Shown one piece after another: positions 27,913 through 36,188 of a stretch of 64,000 bases of DNA. How positions within the stretch are numbered: position 1 is the stretch's first letter; each line of letters begins with the position of its first letter. The DNA comes from Vibrionales bacterium SWAT-3 (GTDB taxonomy: Bacteria > Pseudomonadota > Gammaproteobacteria > Enterobacterales > Vibrionaceae): NCBI GenBank assembly GCA_000169995.1, contig AAZW01000003.1, positions 62,001 to 126,000 on the forward strand. The letters run 5' to 3'. The translations under genes were made by a program, and so were the position numbers. A model generated the notes under the pieces. The model saw only the letters and a list, made by a program, of their open reading frames with translations. It had not been told where the DNA came from and searched no databases.

Positions 27913-28797
27913 CTAGTAGTACACCCAGCGCTTGCCGATGTAGGTATTAATAAGTGCCAATAATCCAGTAATCAGGAATATCACTAACGATGTCGCGGCC
28001 GCAGGTCCCATTTCGTAACGTTCAAACGCTTGTTGGTAGAACAAGTACAACAAGGTACGAGTTTCACCACCCGGCCCGCCCTGCGTTAAGATCTGGAATT
28101 GATCGAACGCCTGCATTGCAGTGATAATATTGACCACCACCAAGAAGAACGTAGTTGGTGAAATCAGTGGCAGCGTTATCTTCAAAAAGCGCGTTAAGCT
28201 GCTGCAACCATCAATCAAAGACGCCTCATAAAGTGACTCTGGAATCTTGTTAAGCGCACTGATGTAAAACAGCATCGTCCAACCAATCGCCTGCCACACC
28301 GTCACGATAATCACCGCAACCAAGGCTGTGTTTCCGCTCTCTAACCATGGAATCGCACTAAACCCTGCCGACTCCAATAAGTGATTTGCTAAGCCTGATT
28401 TGGTCTCGAATACCCAAGACCACACAATCGACACCGCAACAGTTGGTGTGATCCAAGGAGAGAAGATCACCGCACGATAAAACTGGCTGCCCTTGAAGTT
28501 TTTATGCAGTAGCATGGCAAACACAAGGCCAAGAATAATGGTTGGAATCACCACACCGACAGAGAACCAAAACGTATTGAGCATCGCTTGGATGAACTCG
28601 TAATCCTCAACCATGTACTCGTAATTTTCTAAGCCGATGAACGAATAATCTGGCGAGATGTAATCCCAATCGGTGAAGCTGATGTAAATCGAATAACCAA
28701 ATGGTACGAGCCAAAAAGTAAACAGTGGCACCAACAACGGTGCAGTAAATAGCAGTACCTTTAAGCGGTTTTTCATTGGTTCTGAGAAAGCACTCAT
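27913..28797 (-). CDS. ABC transporter permease (UgpA/MalF class)
   Basis: A 294-residue inner-membrane protein with about six helices and the EAA loop YEASLIDGCSSLTRFLKITLP. It is the first structural gene of the six-gene transport operon. It starts 84 bases after a LysR gene on the same strand, so that regulator is a candidate controller. Confidence 0.9.
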   Translation of the reverse strand: MSAFSEPMKNRLKVLLFTAPLLVPLFTFWLVPFGYSIYISFTDWDYISPDYSFIGLENYEYMVEDYEFIQAMLNTFWFSVGVVIPTIILGLVFAMLLHKNFKGSQFYRAVIFSPWITPTVAVSIVWSWVFETKSGLANHLLESAGFSAIPWLESGNTALVAVIIVTVWQAIGWTMLFYISALNKIPESLYEASLIDGCSSLTRFLKITLPLISPTTFFLVVVNIITAMQAFDQFQILTQGGPGGETRTLLYLFYQQAFERYEMGPAAATSLVIFLITGLLALINTYIGKRWVYY

Positions 28798-28881
28798 GGT
28801 GACCTCGTCCTTATTTGTATGCGGTTAAATTAAGGGGTTTGTGTGACAGGTTAGTAAGAGCGCCCTTCATTTTTTTTATGG

Positions 28882-29784
28882 CTACCCATTAGAAAATCTT
28901 TCTTCCAGTTCACCGTCTTCCATCTGGTGATAAAGCCAATCACAGAAGAAATTCACCTTGGCACTGCGACGGTGTTTGGTAATCAAATAATGGGCAGATT
29001 CAGCAGGCATCGAAGATTCCGTAGCCAGAACAAGATCGTTTTTTTCCAACAACTCAGACACTGCAAGCGAACGCACCAACAGCACGCCAATCCCATGCTT
29101 AACCGCTTCTAGAGCGTGCAAAGAGTTACTCACTTCGAGCAGCACCTTCGGTAAAGTCATCTCGAATTGGTTATGACTCAGCCATTGCAGCCAGTTCTCT
29201 CGGTAACCTTTTACTTGCACGGTCGGCAGAGCAGAAAAATCATGCTCAGCCAACGAATCTTGATATTGGTTTTTAAATTCTGGGCTGCACACTAACTGCC
29301 AATGCTCTTGAAACAATCGCTCACTATGAGTGTCTTCGCTTTCAACCTTGCCGTTGGTCAGTTCGATATCGACATTCTGACAAGGGTTGGTCGATGGCCA
29401 GTCCACCAGCTGAATATCGAGCCTGATAAAAGGGTATTTTTGATAAAAAGATGGCAGGCGAGGTAACAGCCAGTTATGGCAAAAGGTGTGATTAACGCGC
29501 AGGCTCAACACGTCGGTTTCTTTTTCCCCGAAGAGGATTTGAGTCTGTAATTTCAGGTGAGCGAGCGAACCCGCAACAATCGGTTGATAATGCTGGGCAG
29601 CCGACGTCAGCTTTACGCCTTTGGAGCTGCGTTCAAACAGTGTGGTATCGAGAAAGGTTTCTAAACTTTTAAGCTGCTGACTCACCGCAGCTTGTGTAAC
29701 ACAAAGCTCTCGCGCGGCAGCGCCAATAGAACCGAGGCGGGCAACAGCTTCGAACGCAACAAGGGCACGTAGAGGGGGTAACAT
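28882..29784 (-). CDS. LysR-family regulator (GcvA-like)
   Basis: A 300-residue regulator. It opens MLPPLRALVAFEAVARLGS with the HTH helix AARELCVTQAAVSQQLKSLE, the style of the GcvA/AmpR branch of LysR proteins. The C-terminal effector domain spans about 92-295. It lies directly upstream of the Ugp-like operon on the same strand and is probably linked to its control. The effector is unknown. Confidence 0.87.
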   Translation of the reverse strand: MLPPLRALVAFEAVARLGSIGAAARELCVTQAAVSQQLKSLETFLDTTLFERSSKGVKLTSAAQHYQPIVAGSLAHLKLQTQILFGEKETDVLSLRVNHTFCHNWLLPRLPSFYQKYPFIRLDIQLVDWPSTNPCQNVDIELTNGKVESEDTHSERLFQEHWQLVCSPEFKNQYQDSLAEHDFSALPTVQVKGYRENWLQWLSHNQFEMTLPKVLLEVSNSLHALEAVKHGIGVLLVRSLAVSELLEKNDLVLATESSMPAESAHYLITKHRRSAKVNFFCDWLYHQMEDGELEERFSNG

Positions 29785-29866
29785 GGCTTCACCTGATTGA
29801 AATAAAAGTGAAAAATACTTCAGTCAGGTTTCAGTTTTTTGCGCTTACCGTTACAGATTAATGACG

Positions 29867-29908
29867 AAGGGACGTTGAACAGATATTTATGATCAACGTC
29901 CCTTTTCT
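29867..29908. terminator. Stem-loop between mppA-like gene and LysR gene
   Basis: Twelve-bp perfect inverted repeat AAGGGACGTTGA / TCAACGTCCCTT with a 14-base loop, followed by TTTTCTC on the plus strand. It lies about 50 bases past the end of the minus-strand binding-protein gene, though the T run is on the wrong side for that gene. Confidence 0.55.
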
Positions 29909-29954
29909 CTATTTCATGTTTTTAGCGGTGTGTCGCCGTATGAATCAAACGCAA

Positions 29955-31580
29955 TTACTCTTTGATGTAGAGGTCCTTAGAGTAGATACGTCCTTCTACA
30001 TTATTTTTCGCAAAACCACCGACACTTGGTCGCACTAGGCGAGCCTGCATGTAGTAGTAGATTGGCGCGATCGGCATGTCTTCTGCCAGTAACTGCTCTG
30101 CTTGGTCATAGAAACCTTGGCGATCTTGCTCACTAGTAGCAGCTAAGGCGCTGTCCATTGCTGCGTCGTACTTTTCATTGCTGTAACGAGCAAAGTTACC
30201 CGAAGAGCCTGAACGCAACAAGCTCAAGAAAGTCGATGCTTCGTTGTAATCGCCACACCAAGAGGCGCGCATTACATCGAAATCACCTTGGCGACGAGAC
30301 ACCAAGTAAGACTTCCACTCTTGGTTTTCAAGCTCAACTTGTGCGCCTAAGTTGCCTTTCAGCATTGATGCAATCGCCACTGCAATCGACTTGTTCGACT
30401 CACTGGTGTTGTAAAGCAGTTTGAAATCCAACGGGTTAGATGCATCGTAGCCCGCTTCTTTCAACAGCTCTTTTGCTTTTTGATCACGTTCTTTCTGAGT
30501 CCACGTGCTGTATTCAGGTTGTGTCGCATCAAAACCAGCCGTGTACTCATGAGCAAAGGTATAAGCAGGCAGGTTACCCACCTGAGTAACACCATTGGTG
30601 ATAACGTCACGCATCATGGAATAAGAGACAGCCTTACGGACTCGTGCGTCATCAAATGGTGGTCGTGTTGTATTGAACGCGTAGTAGTAAGTACACAGCA
30701 AAGGCACCGCGGTAAACGCATCTTGGTATTTGGTTTTTAGCTGCTGCGCCATATGTGTCGGCACGTCCGAAGTAATATCGACCTCGCCCACTGCATAGCG
30801 GTTAATCGAGGCATTCTGGTTCTCAAACGGAATATATGTCACTTCGGTTAGGTGCGTATCTGAACTGTCCCAGTATTTCGGGTTCTTCTTCAATTCAATG
30901 CGCTCGTTCACCACCCATTCGTCTAGCACAAACGCGCCGTTACCGATAAATTGCTTAGGGTCGCTCCACGGCTTGTCGCTACTTTCTAGGGCTGATTTAT
31001 GCACTGGCATCATGGATGTGTGACCTGTCATAGCTACAAAGTAAGGCACTTTACTATCGAGTTCGAACTTAACCGTGTGTTTATCAACAGCCGACACGCC
31101 TAGCTCTTCAATCGGCTTCTTACCTTCTGCCACATCAGCAATATTGTTGATTTTGGTGAGCTTTAGATACCACACATTTGGCGATGCCGTTTTAGGGTCT
31201 ACCGCGCGTCTTATAGCATACACGAAATCATCGGCCGTCACCGGATCGCCATTCGACCATTTCGCGTCTTTACGCAGGTGGAATACAAAGGTCTGGTTGT
31301 CTTCGGTTTCCCAAGACTCCGCAACACCTAGGGTAATGTTGCCATCGCGATCTTGAATCACTAAACCTTCAAATAGGTCACGTAGAATGTGCATTTCTGG
31401 CAAGCCTTCTGCTTTCGCAGGGTCTAGTGTCGCCGCTTCCGCATCATTCGCGCGCACTAAATGCTGTTCTTTCGCCAGAGAAGTTCCCGCAGGCAATGTG
31501 TCAGCAACGGCAGTCACTGATATAAAAGGGGTCAATAGAGATGAAATGAGTAAAGCCGTTGAATGTTTCTTAAAATCCAT
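29955..31580 (-). CDS. Periplasmic oligopeptide/murein-peptide binding protein (OppA/MppA type)
   Basis: A 541-residue protein of SBP family 5 with a signal peptide of about 26 residues ending TAVA-D. Family motifs are VRANDAEAATLDPAKAEG, VAESWETEDNQTFVFHLR and WSNGDPVTADDFVYAIRR. The length matches OppA and MppA. It is divergent from mpaA, the murein tripeptide amidase, so a role in recovering cell-wall peptides (MppA) fits better than general peptide uptake. No permease is linked. Confidence 0.85.
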   Translation of the reverse strand: MDFKKHSTALLISSLLTPFISVTAVADTLPAGTSLAKEQHLVRANDAEAATLDPAKAEGLPEMHILRDLFEGLVIQDRDGNITLGVAESWETEDNQTFVFHLRKDAKWSNGDPVTADDFVYAIRRAVDPKTASPNVWYLKLTKINNIADVAEGKKPIEELGVSAVDKHTVKFELDSKVPYFVAMTGHTSMMPVHKSALESSDKPWSDPKQFIGNGAFVLDEWVVNERIELKKNPKYWDSSDTHLTEVTYIPFENQNASINRYAVGEVDITSDVPTHMAQQLKTKYQDAFTAVPLLCTYYYAFNTTRPPFDDARVRKAVSYSMMRDVITNGVTQVGNLPAYTFAHEYTAGFDATQPEYSTWTQKERDQKAKELLKEAGYDASNPLDFKLLYNTSESNKSIAVAIASMLKGNLGAQVELENQEWKSYLVSRRQGDFDVMRASWCGDYNEASTFLSLLRSGSSGNFARYSNEKYDAAMDSALAATSEQDRQGFYDQAEQLLAEDMPIAPIYYYMQARLVRPSVGGFAKNNVEGRIYSKDLYIKE

Positions 31581-31724
31581 ATGTTTTTGCTCTCCTAGCC
31601 TATCTTTGAAGCAAGTAATAAAATTAACAATGCGACTGTTGACGAGTTTTAACGCTTTAGTTTATTTAAGTAGGTTTGTGTAATCGTTAATACTTGATAG
31701 TACTTGATCAATCAGGAGATAAAG

Positions 31725-32422
31725 GTGAGTTTAATTCCAAGAACGGAAAGAGCTGCATTTTCAATAAAGCCGCTGTCATATGGAAATTCGGTATTGGGCG
31801 CACCCTTGCTCTATTTTCCCGCGCAAGTAGAAAGTGAGTCTCGAGGTCTAATCTTAGCAGGCACACACGGTGATGAAACCGCGTCTATCGCAGGTTTGTC
31901 TTGTGCACTAAGAAGCTTGCCAGCCGCCAACTTGCGACACGATGTGATCTTATCTATGAACCCAGACGGCAATCAACTCGGCACCCGTGCCAACGCCAAC
32001 CAAGTCGATCTGAACCGCGCTTTCCGACCCAAAACTGGACAGAAAATGGCACCGTCTATCGCTGGAGTTCTCACACACCAGTCAGAGATGTAAAAGTGAA
32101 AACTGGCCAAGCCGACCAACTTGAACCGGAAGTGCAGTCGCTCATCAACCTAATCGAAGCCCGTGAGCCGAAGTTCGTTATCTCTTTCCACGAACCACTC
32201 GCCATGGTCGACGATCCCGATCAATCAGAACTCGCCACTTGGCTAGGTAAGCAGTTCAACCTACCGCTCGTTGAAGATGTGGACTACGAAACCCCAGGCT
32301 CATTCGGCACCTGGTGCCAAGAGAGAAACTTGCCGTGTATTACCGTAGAGCTACCAACGGTTTCCTCGGATCTGACGATAGAGCAGTATTTAGATGCGTT
32401 TGTGGCGGTGTTAGGGGGTTAG
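31725..32422 (+). pseudogene. mpaA: Murein peptide amidase MpaA, single-base frameshift
   Basis: The first half reads LILAGTHGDETASIAGL (zinc-binding H..E of M14 carboxypeptidases) up to DLNRAF. The rest is in another frame: PTQNWTENGTVYRW, then ISFHEPLAM with the third zinc ligand and TVELPTVSSD with the catalytic Glu. Adding one C to the run near 32026 joins the halves into a 232-residue protein of normal length. The start is GTG 31725, six bases after AGGAG. The enzyme cleaves D-Glu-meso-Dap bonds in murein tripeptide. A read error cannot be excluded. Confidence 0.85.
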
Positions 32423-32434
32423 GGGGTTAGGGGG
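32411..32434 (+). repeat. Three tandem TTAGGGGG units at the mpaA stop
   Basis: Three perfect 8-base copies of TTAGGGGG, the middle one overlapping the mpaA stop codon. Three G5 tracts with TTA spacers resemble telomeric DNA and could fold with an extra G run. Likely slippage-prone. Confidence 0.85.
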
Positions 32435-32440
32435 TAGCGC

Positions 32441-32467
32441 AACTGATTTTTGGACAAAAATCAGTTT
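32441..32467. terminator. Stem-loop after mpaA
   Basis: Inverted repeat AACTGATTTTT / AAAAATCAGTT with a four-base loop, AT-rich and just downstream of the mpaA stop; probably its terminator. Confidence 0.6.
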
Positions 32468-32506
32468 CGTAAAATTGAACATTAGCAATTCATGAATAAC
32501 TTCAGG

Positions 32507-33854
32507 GGCTCTTCTCCGCTTAGATGAGTCTATAAACTAACAATAAAACCGCTAACACATTGATTTACAATCGCTTCCCACCTTATATATCAGTGTTGTA
32601 GTTTGTCGTTATTATCTTCCGCTCTATTTAACTTTAAAGGCCAATCCGTACAGTCTGTAACGCTTGAAGAAAGCTCTCATTCAGTACTCGTCAAGTGCAA
32701 GCGAGATAGACGCTGTAAAGTTGTTGATCCTGAGACTGGAGCTCCGCGCACCGTCGACCACTACGTTCACCGTCGCCTGTCGGATTTACCTGTCAGTGGT
32801 CGCCCTTGCGTTATAGAAATTGAATTGGCTCAGACAAGGGATAGGCTCGGCCGAAGGTTGATTGAAGAGGCTGATTTTGTTGATAAGGGGAGTCGTTATA
32901 CAAAGAGGTTCTGTCACTTTATTAGTGGACTGTGCCGCTATATGAGCATCCACGCAGTGTCGAAGCATTTAGACATACGCTGGGAAACCGTGAAAAATAT
33001 CGATAAAGCATTCCTTCTCTCTACCTTGCCTGCTTTAGAGCCTAAGAAGTTGACCAACCTTGTTCATATTGGCGTTGATGAAGTCGCCAGGGCTAAAGGC
33101 CATGATTATATGACCGTCGTTTATGATCTCGTTTCAGGACAACTTATTTGGGTTGACCATGGGCGGACTTCAAACGTACTCATCAACTTTTTTGAACAAT
33201 TATCACCGCAAACGAGAGACGGCATCCAAGCGGTATCAATGGATATGGGGCAATCTTACCAATCAGCAGTGAGAAACGCTCTTCCGAATGCAGACATCGT
33301 TTTTGACCGGTTTCACGTTATGCAGAACTACTCTCTTCTGATAAGGAAAGAGCGTAATAAAGCGTTTAGGAAAGGAACACATGACGAGAAGAAAATGCTT
33401 AAAGGGACGCTATTTTTACTCCTCAAAAATGCGCCGAAATTAAGCGATAAGCAGTCAGATAGGCTAGATGATTTACTGGAAAGCAATAAGACTCTTTGTA
33501 CGATTTATATGCTCAAAGAGCAGCTTCAAGCCTTATGGGATGAACGTAATTTTGACTTGATGATCGCAGCGCTTGATGCGTGGTGCCAGCTTGCTAAAAA
33601 GACGAGGATCTTATCTCTCATCAACTTTGCAGACGCGCTTTGGGAGAGAAGAGTTGGGATCTGCAACTATGCAAAATATAAGCTGACGAATGCCCGAGTG
33701 GAAGCAGGGAATGTATCGATAGGTCTTCTTAGACGGAGAGCCCGAGGAGTAAGGGATACTGATTACTTTAAATTGAAGATTAGACAAACCTCAATCCTAG
33801 AAACTCACTCTACCATTTATCCGGAAATCAAGCTCATCTAAGCGGAGAAGAGCC
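32507..33854 (+). mobile_element. ISL3-family insertion sequence (1348 bp)
   Basis: Perfect 22-bp terminal inverted repeats, GGCTCTTCTCCGCTTAGATG continuing AG, typical of ISL3 elements, which start GGCTCTT. A 7-bp CTTCAGG lies directly outside both ends (32500-32506 and 33855-33861), close to the usual 8-bp duplication. One transposase gene fills the element. Confidence 0.9.
32603..33841 (+). CDS. ISL3-family DDE transposase
   Basis: A 412-residue transposase. The N-terminus has a cysteine-containing DNA-binding region. The catalytic core shows VHIGVDEVARAKGHDYMTV (first Asp), SMDMGQSYQSAVRNALP with VFDRFHVMQ (second Asp), and the late Glu in ARVEAGNVSIGLLRRRARG. TTG at 32603 is the first in-frame start. 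The frame is intact and ends inside the right inverted repeat, as in other ISL3 members. Confidence 0.9.
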   Translation: MSLLSSALFNFKGQSVQSVTLEESSHSVLVKCKRDRRCKVVDPETGAPRTVDHYVHRRLSDLPVSGRPCVIEIELAQTRDRLGRRLIEEADFVDKGSRYTKRFCHFISGLCRYMSIHAVSKHLDIRWETVKNIDKAFLLSTLPALEPKKLTNLVHIGVDEVARAKGHDYMTVVYDLVSGQLIWVDHGRTSNVLINFFEQLSPQTRDGIQAVSMDMGQSYQSAVRNALPNADIVFDRFHVMQNYSLLIRKERNKAFRKGTHDEKKMLKGTLFLLLKNAPKLSDKQSDRLDDLLESNKTLCTIYMLKEQLQALWDERNFDLMIAALDAWCQLAKKTRILSLINFADALWERRVGICNYAKYKLTNARVEAGNVSIGLLRRRARGVRDTDYFKLKIRQTSILETHSTIYPEIKLI

Positions 33855-33861
33855 CTTCAGG

Positions 33862-34143
33862 TATCGCAAATAGTCAAACTGACGTGCAGGTCGTATCTGA
33901 TTAGGTGTCGAGACCTCTACCTCTCGAAGACCACACTCACCTTGAGAAAAGCATCAAGGCCGCCACCCTTTTAGATCAAAACGCACAATTTACTTATATA
34001 GAGGCAAGTGCTTGTCCAACACTTGGGACTTTAACGTTGGCTACGCAACGCTTAATCCTTATCTGTTATACGTTTTAGCACCGATAATCTTGCATATTTC
34101 AATTTGCAAGATTACAATAACTGCAATTGAGAGGGGTTAAGAT
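33862..34143. other. Spacer between ISL3 and the XRE/ImmA gene
   Basis: Non-coding as far as I can see. It contains a small CGTTG...CAACG hairpin near 34033-34048 and the 30-bp inverted repeat listed separately, and GAGAGGGG acting as RBS for the next gene. Confidence 0.5.
34085..34114. promoter_or_regulatory. Perfect inverted repeat, probable operator of the XRE/ImmA gene
   Basis: TAATCTTGCA and TGCAAGATTA form a perfect 10-bp inverted repeat around a 10-base AT-rich centre, 30 bases before the start of an XRE-type regulator. XRE proteins of toxin-antitoxin pairs commonly bind such repeats to repress their own operon; binding here is inferred. Confidence 0.6.
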
Positions 34144-35256
34144 ATGATTGATAAGAGTTTCTTCATTAAAAGACTAGTTGCATATAGAGAGTTAAAAAAA
34201 CTAAACCAAGAGCAGCTATCTAAAGCAATGGGGTTCAAAGATAGGCAGACACTTTCTGCAATTGAAACAGGTACCAGAGAGTTGAAACCAAGTGAGCTAT
34301 TACAAGCCCTAAAGGTTTTAGACATATCTCTTGAGCAGTTTTCTGATCCATACTCTCTTGTAGGCGAGGCTAACTATTCTTGGCGTCAATGTGAAGCAAC
34401 CGAAGAAGAGCTTAGCAATTATGAAGATAAAACAAGTAGAATTGTTGCTTTACTAAAGGACTTAGACGAAAAATTCTCAACTACAAGTCATAGTGTTATT
34501 CTGCCAAAACTGCCTATTACTAAGAACAGCACCTTTCATGACGTTACCAAATGTGCGGAGCAATTGGTAAAAGAGTTTAATTTAGGAGATTTCCCTGCAG
34601 ACAACCTTGAAGAGCTATTCTTTAGAAAATTTAACGTATCTAAATTATATGTAGATATGCCTAATAGCATCTCGGGTGCAGCGATAAAACTAAACACGAT
34701 AAGTGTTATATTAATAAATAGAAATGAGATAGCTGGACGAAGAAATTTTGATACTGCACATGAAGCATTTCATTGCTTAACGTGGGATGCTATTCCACCA
34801 AAACACGTAGAAAAAGCATACTCAAACCAAAAGAAAAAGCCATATACAGAAAAGTTAGCAGATGCATTTGCAAGCGCATTATTAATGCCGAGTGAAAGTA
34901 TCGAAAAATATATCACTTTAAAAGAAAGTGACATTACAGAAGATGTTATCAACAATCTTGCGAACAAATATGGTGTTTCTTCAATCGCTCTGATGTGGCG
35001 TTTAGTTAGTCTGGACAAAATTTCTCGCTCTCATGCTGATAGATTAGATAAAGAGCTTATGGCAAAGAACGGTCAGAAAGATGGAGAGGACCTTCCTCCA
35101 AAGTTATTCAATAAACAGTTCGTACAATATATACATAAGTCTATTGATAGCGGAACATTGTCTGTAAGAAAAATACTATCGATTTTAGATATGACAATGG
35201 AAGAGTTAAATGATCTGTTAGTATCATATAACTTGACTGTTCCTTATGATCTGTAA
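34144..35256 (+). CDS. XRE HTH / ImmA-IrrE zinc metallopeptidase fusion
   Basis: A 370-residue protein. The XRE helix-turn-helix covers about residues 10-65 (NQEQLSKAMGFKDRQTLSAIE). The ImmA/IrrE peptidase domain (about 135-290) has HEAFH at 206-210 and a later EKLADAFASALLMP with the third ligand. Such fusions act as protease-type regulators or antitoxins. It is followed 14 bases later by a PIN-like gene, and an inverted repeat lies just upstream. AT content is higher than in the chromosomal genes, suggesting transfer. Confidence 0.9.
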   Translation: MIDKSFFIKRLVAYRELKKLNQEQLSKAMGFKDRQTLSAIETGTRELKPSELLQALKVLDISLEQFSDPYSLVGEANYSWRQCEATEEELSNYEDKTSRIVALLKDLDEKFSTTSHSVILPKLPITKNSTFHDVTKCAEQLVKEFNLGDFPADNLEELFFRKFNVSKLYVDMPNSISGAAIKLNTISVILINRNEIAGRRNFDTAHEAFHCLTWDAIPPKHVEKAYSNQKKKPYTEKLADAFASALLMPSESIEKYITLKESDITEDVINNLANKYGVSSIALMWRLVSLDKISRSHADRLDKELMAKNGQKDGEDLPPKLFNKQFVQYIHKSIDSGTLSVRKILSILDMTMEELNDLLVSYNLTVPYDL

Positions 35257-35270
35257 GTGAGGTTCAGTGC

Positions 35271-35777
35271 ATGAAAGCTGGTGATATTGTACTCATTGAT
35301 ACTAACGTAATTTTAGAGGCTCATCGTATAGCGAGGTGGCATCATTTAAGCTCTAACTTCAATGTGCATACTGTTGAAAAGGTGATAGAAGAAACACAGA
35401 CTGGGTATCAAAAACGTTCAACGGAGGAGCTCATAGATCAGAAAGAGTTAACTGAATCTTTTGCTAAGGTTTACGCAGTTAGTGAAGAAGAAATCGCTGC
35501 TACAATGATGATTTCTCCGGAGATTTTCAATTTGGACGCAGGAGAAAGGGACCTTTTAATCTATGCAGCTAGTTTTGAAGGTGATTGTTGGTTAATCTCT
35601 AGTCCAGATTCTGCCGCTATGAGGGCAGCTCATAAACAGGGATGGCTAGATAAAGTGGTTTCTTTAGAAAGTTTGTTAGAAACGATCAACTGCCAACCTA
35701 ATATAGCTTTACGCGAAAATTACACAAAAAAATGGGATGAAGCCAAAAAGTCTCAAATCCGGCTAGGGATTCTCTAG
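35271..35777 (+). CDS. PIN-like (DUF4411-type) protein, probable toxin partner
   Basis: A 168-residue protein with PIN-domain layout: VLIDTNVILEAHR (Asp10), a Glu-rich second site around VIEETQTGYQKR, LDAGERDLLIYAA, and WLISSPDSAAMRAA with a late Asp. PIN domains are metal-dependent RNases and are frequent type II toxins. It is translated 14 bases after the XRE/ImmA gene and closed by a terminator, so the two form an operon. RNase activity and toxicity are inferred; family assignment to DUF4411 is from pattern only. Confidence 0.78.
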   Translation: MKAGDIVLIDTNVILEAHRIARWHHLSSNFNVHTVEKVIEETQTGYQKRSTEELIDQKELTESFAKVYAVSEEEIAATMMISPEIFNLDAGERDLLIYAASFEGDCWLISSPDSAAMRAAHKQGWLDKVVSLESLLETINCQPNIALRENYTKKWDEAKKSQIRLGIL

Positions 35778-35784
35778 GTCTTCC

Positions 35785-35815
35785 AAAGGGAGTGGCAAAA
35801 CTCCCTTTCATTTTG
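35785..35815 (+). terminator. Terminator of the XRE/ImmA-PIN operon
   Basis: Nine-bp stem AAAGGGAGT / ACTCCCTTT followed by CATTTTG, just after the PIN-like stop codon. Confidence 0.8.
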
Positions 35816-36114
35816 ATAAGCAAAAGCGCTCGGACGTATACATATAACGCTTATTAGACGGATTTTTTCCGTAATTATATGTAACCGATAGTAACGCTAA
35901 TTATACTCACGTTCAATCTCATCCCCATATTGCCTAGCGTCTAGGATGTGAACTTCAGAAATTGCCGAAAGTTTCCGTATAACTCCGGCGGATTCCGAGC
36001 AATAAAATTTTCACCCTGATTGCACTCCAAATGAGCATGGCCTTATCTTCTTTCGTCTGATTAGATTTATTAGGGAAAACGCACGCCCCTTAATTTCGTA
36101 GAGTATTTGTCCTA
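35816..36114. other. Non-coding stretch between PIN operon and IS110 element
   Basis: It contains an imperfect long hairpin (ACATATAA near 35840 with TTATATGT near 35878, plus an inner ACGGA/TCCGT stem). I see no coding frame. Part may belong to the left flank of the IS110 element. Confidence 0.45.
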
Positions 36115-36188
36115 ACGTGATGTATGGAATCCACTCCCTCCTCTGCCGAACTAGGCTTAGGAGAACGAGATAAAAAGAGGGTTCCAAT

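Noticed and set aside
34000..35890. Possible integron attC sites around the XRE/ImmA-PIN operon (CTGTTATACG near 34068, TATAACGC near 35843)
   Set aside because: Only core-like heptamers are seen. No matching inner boxes or proper attC fold could be assembled, and no integrase gene is present.
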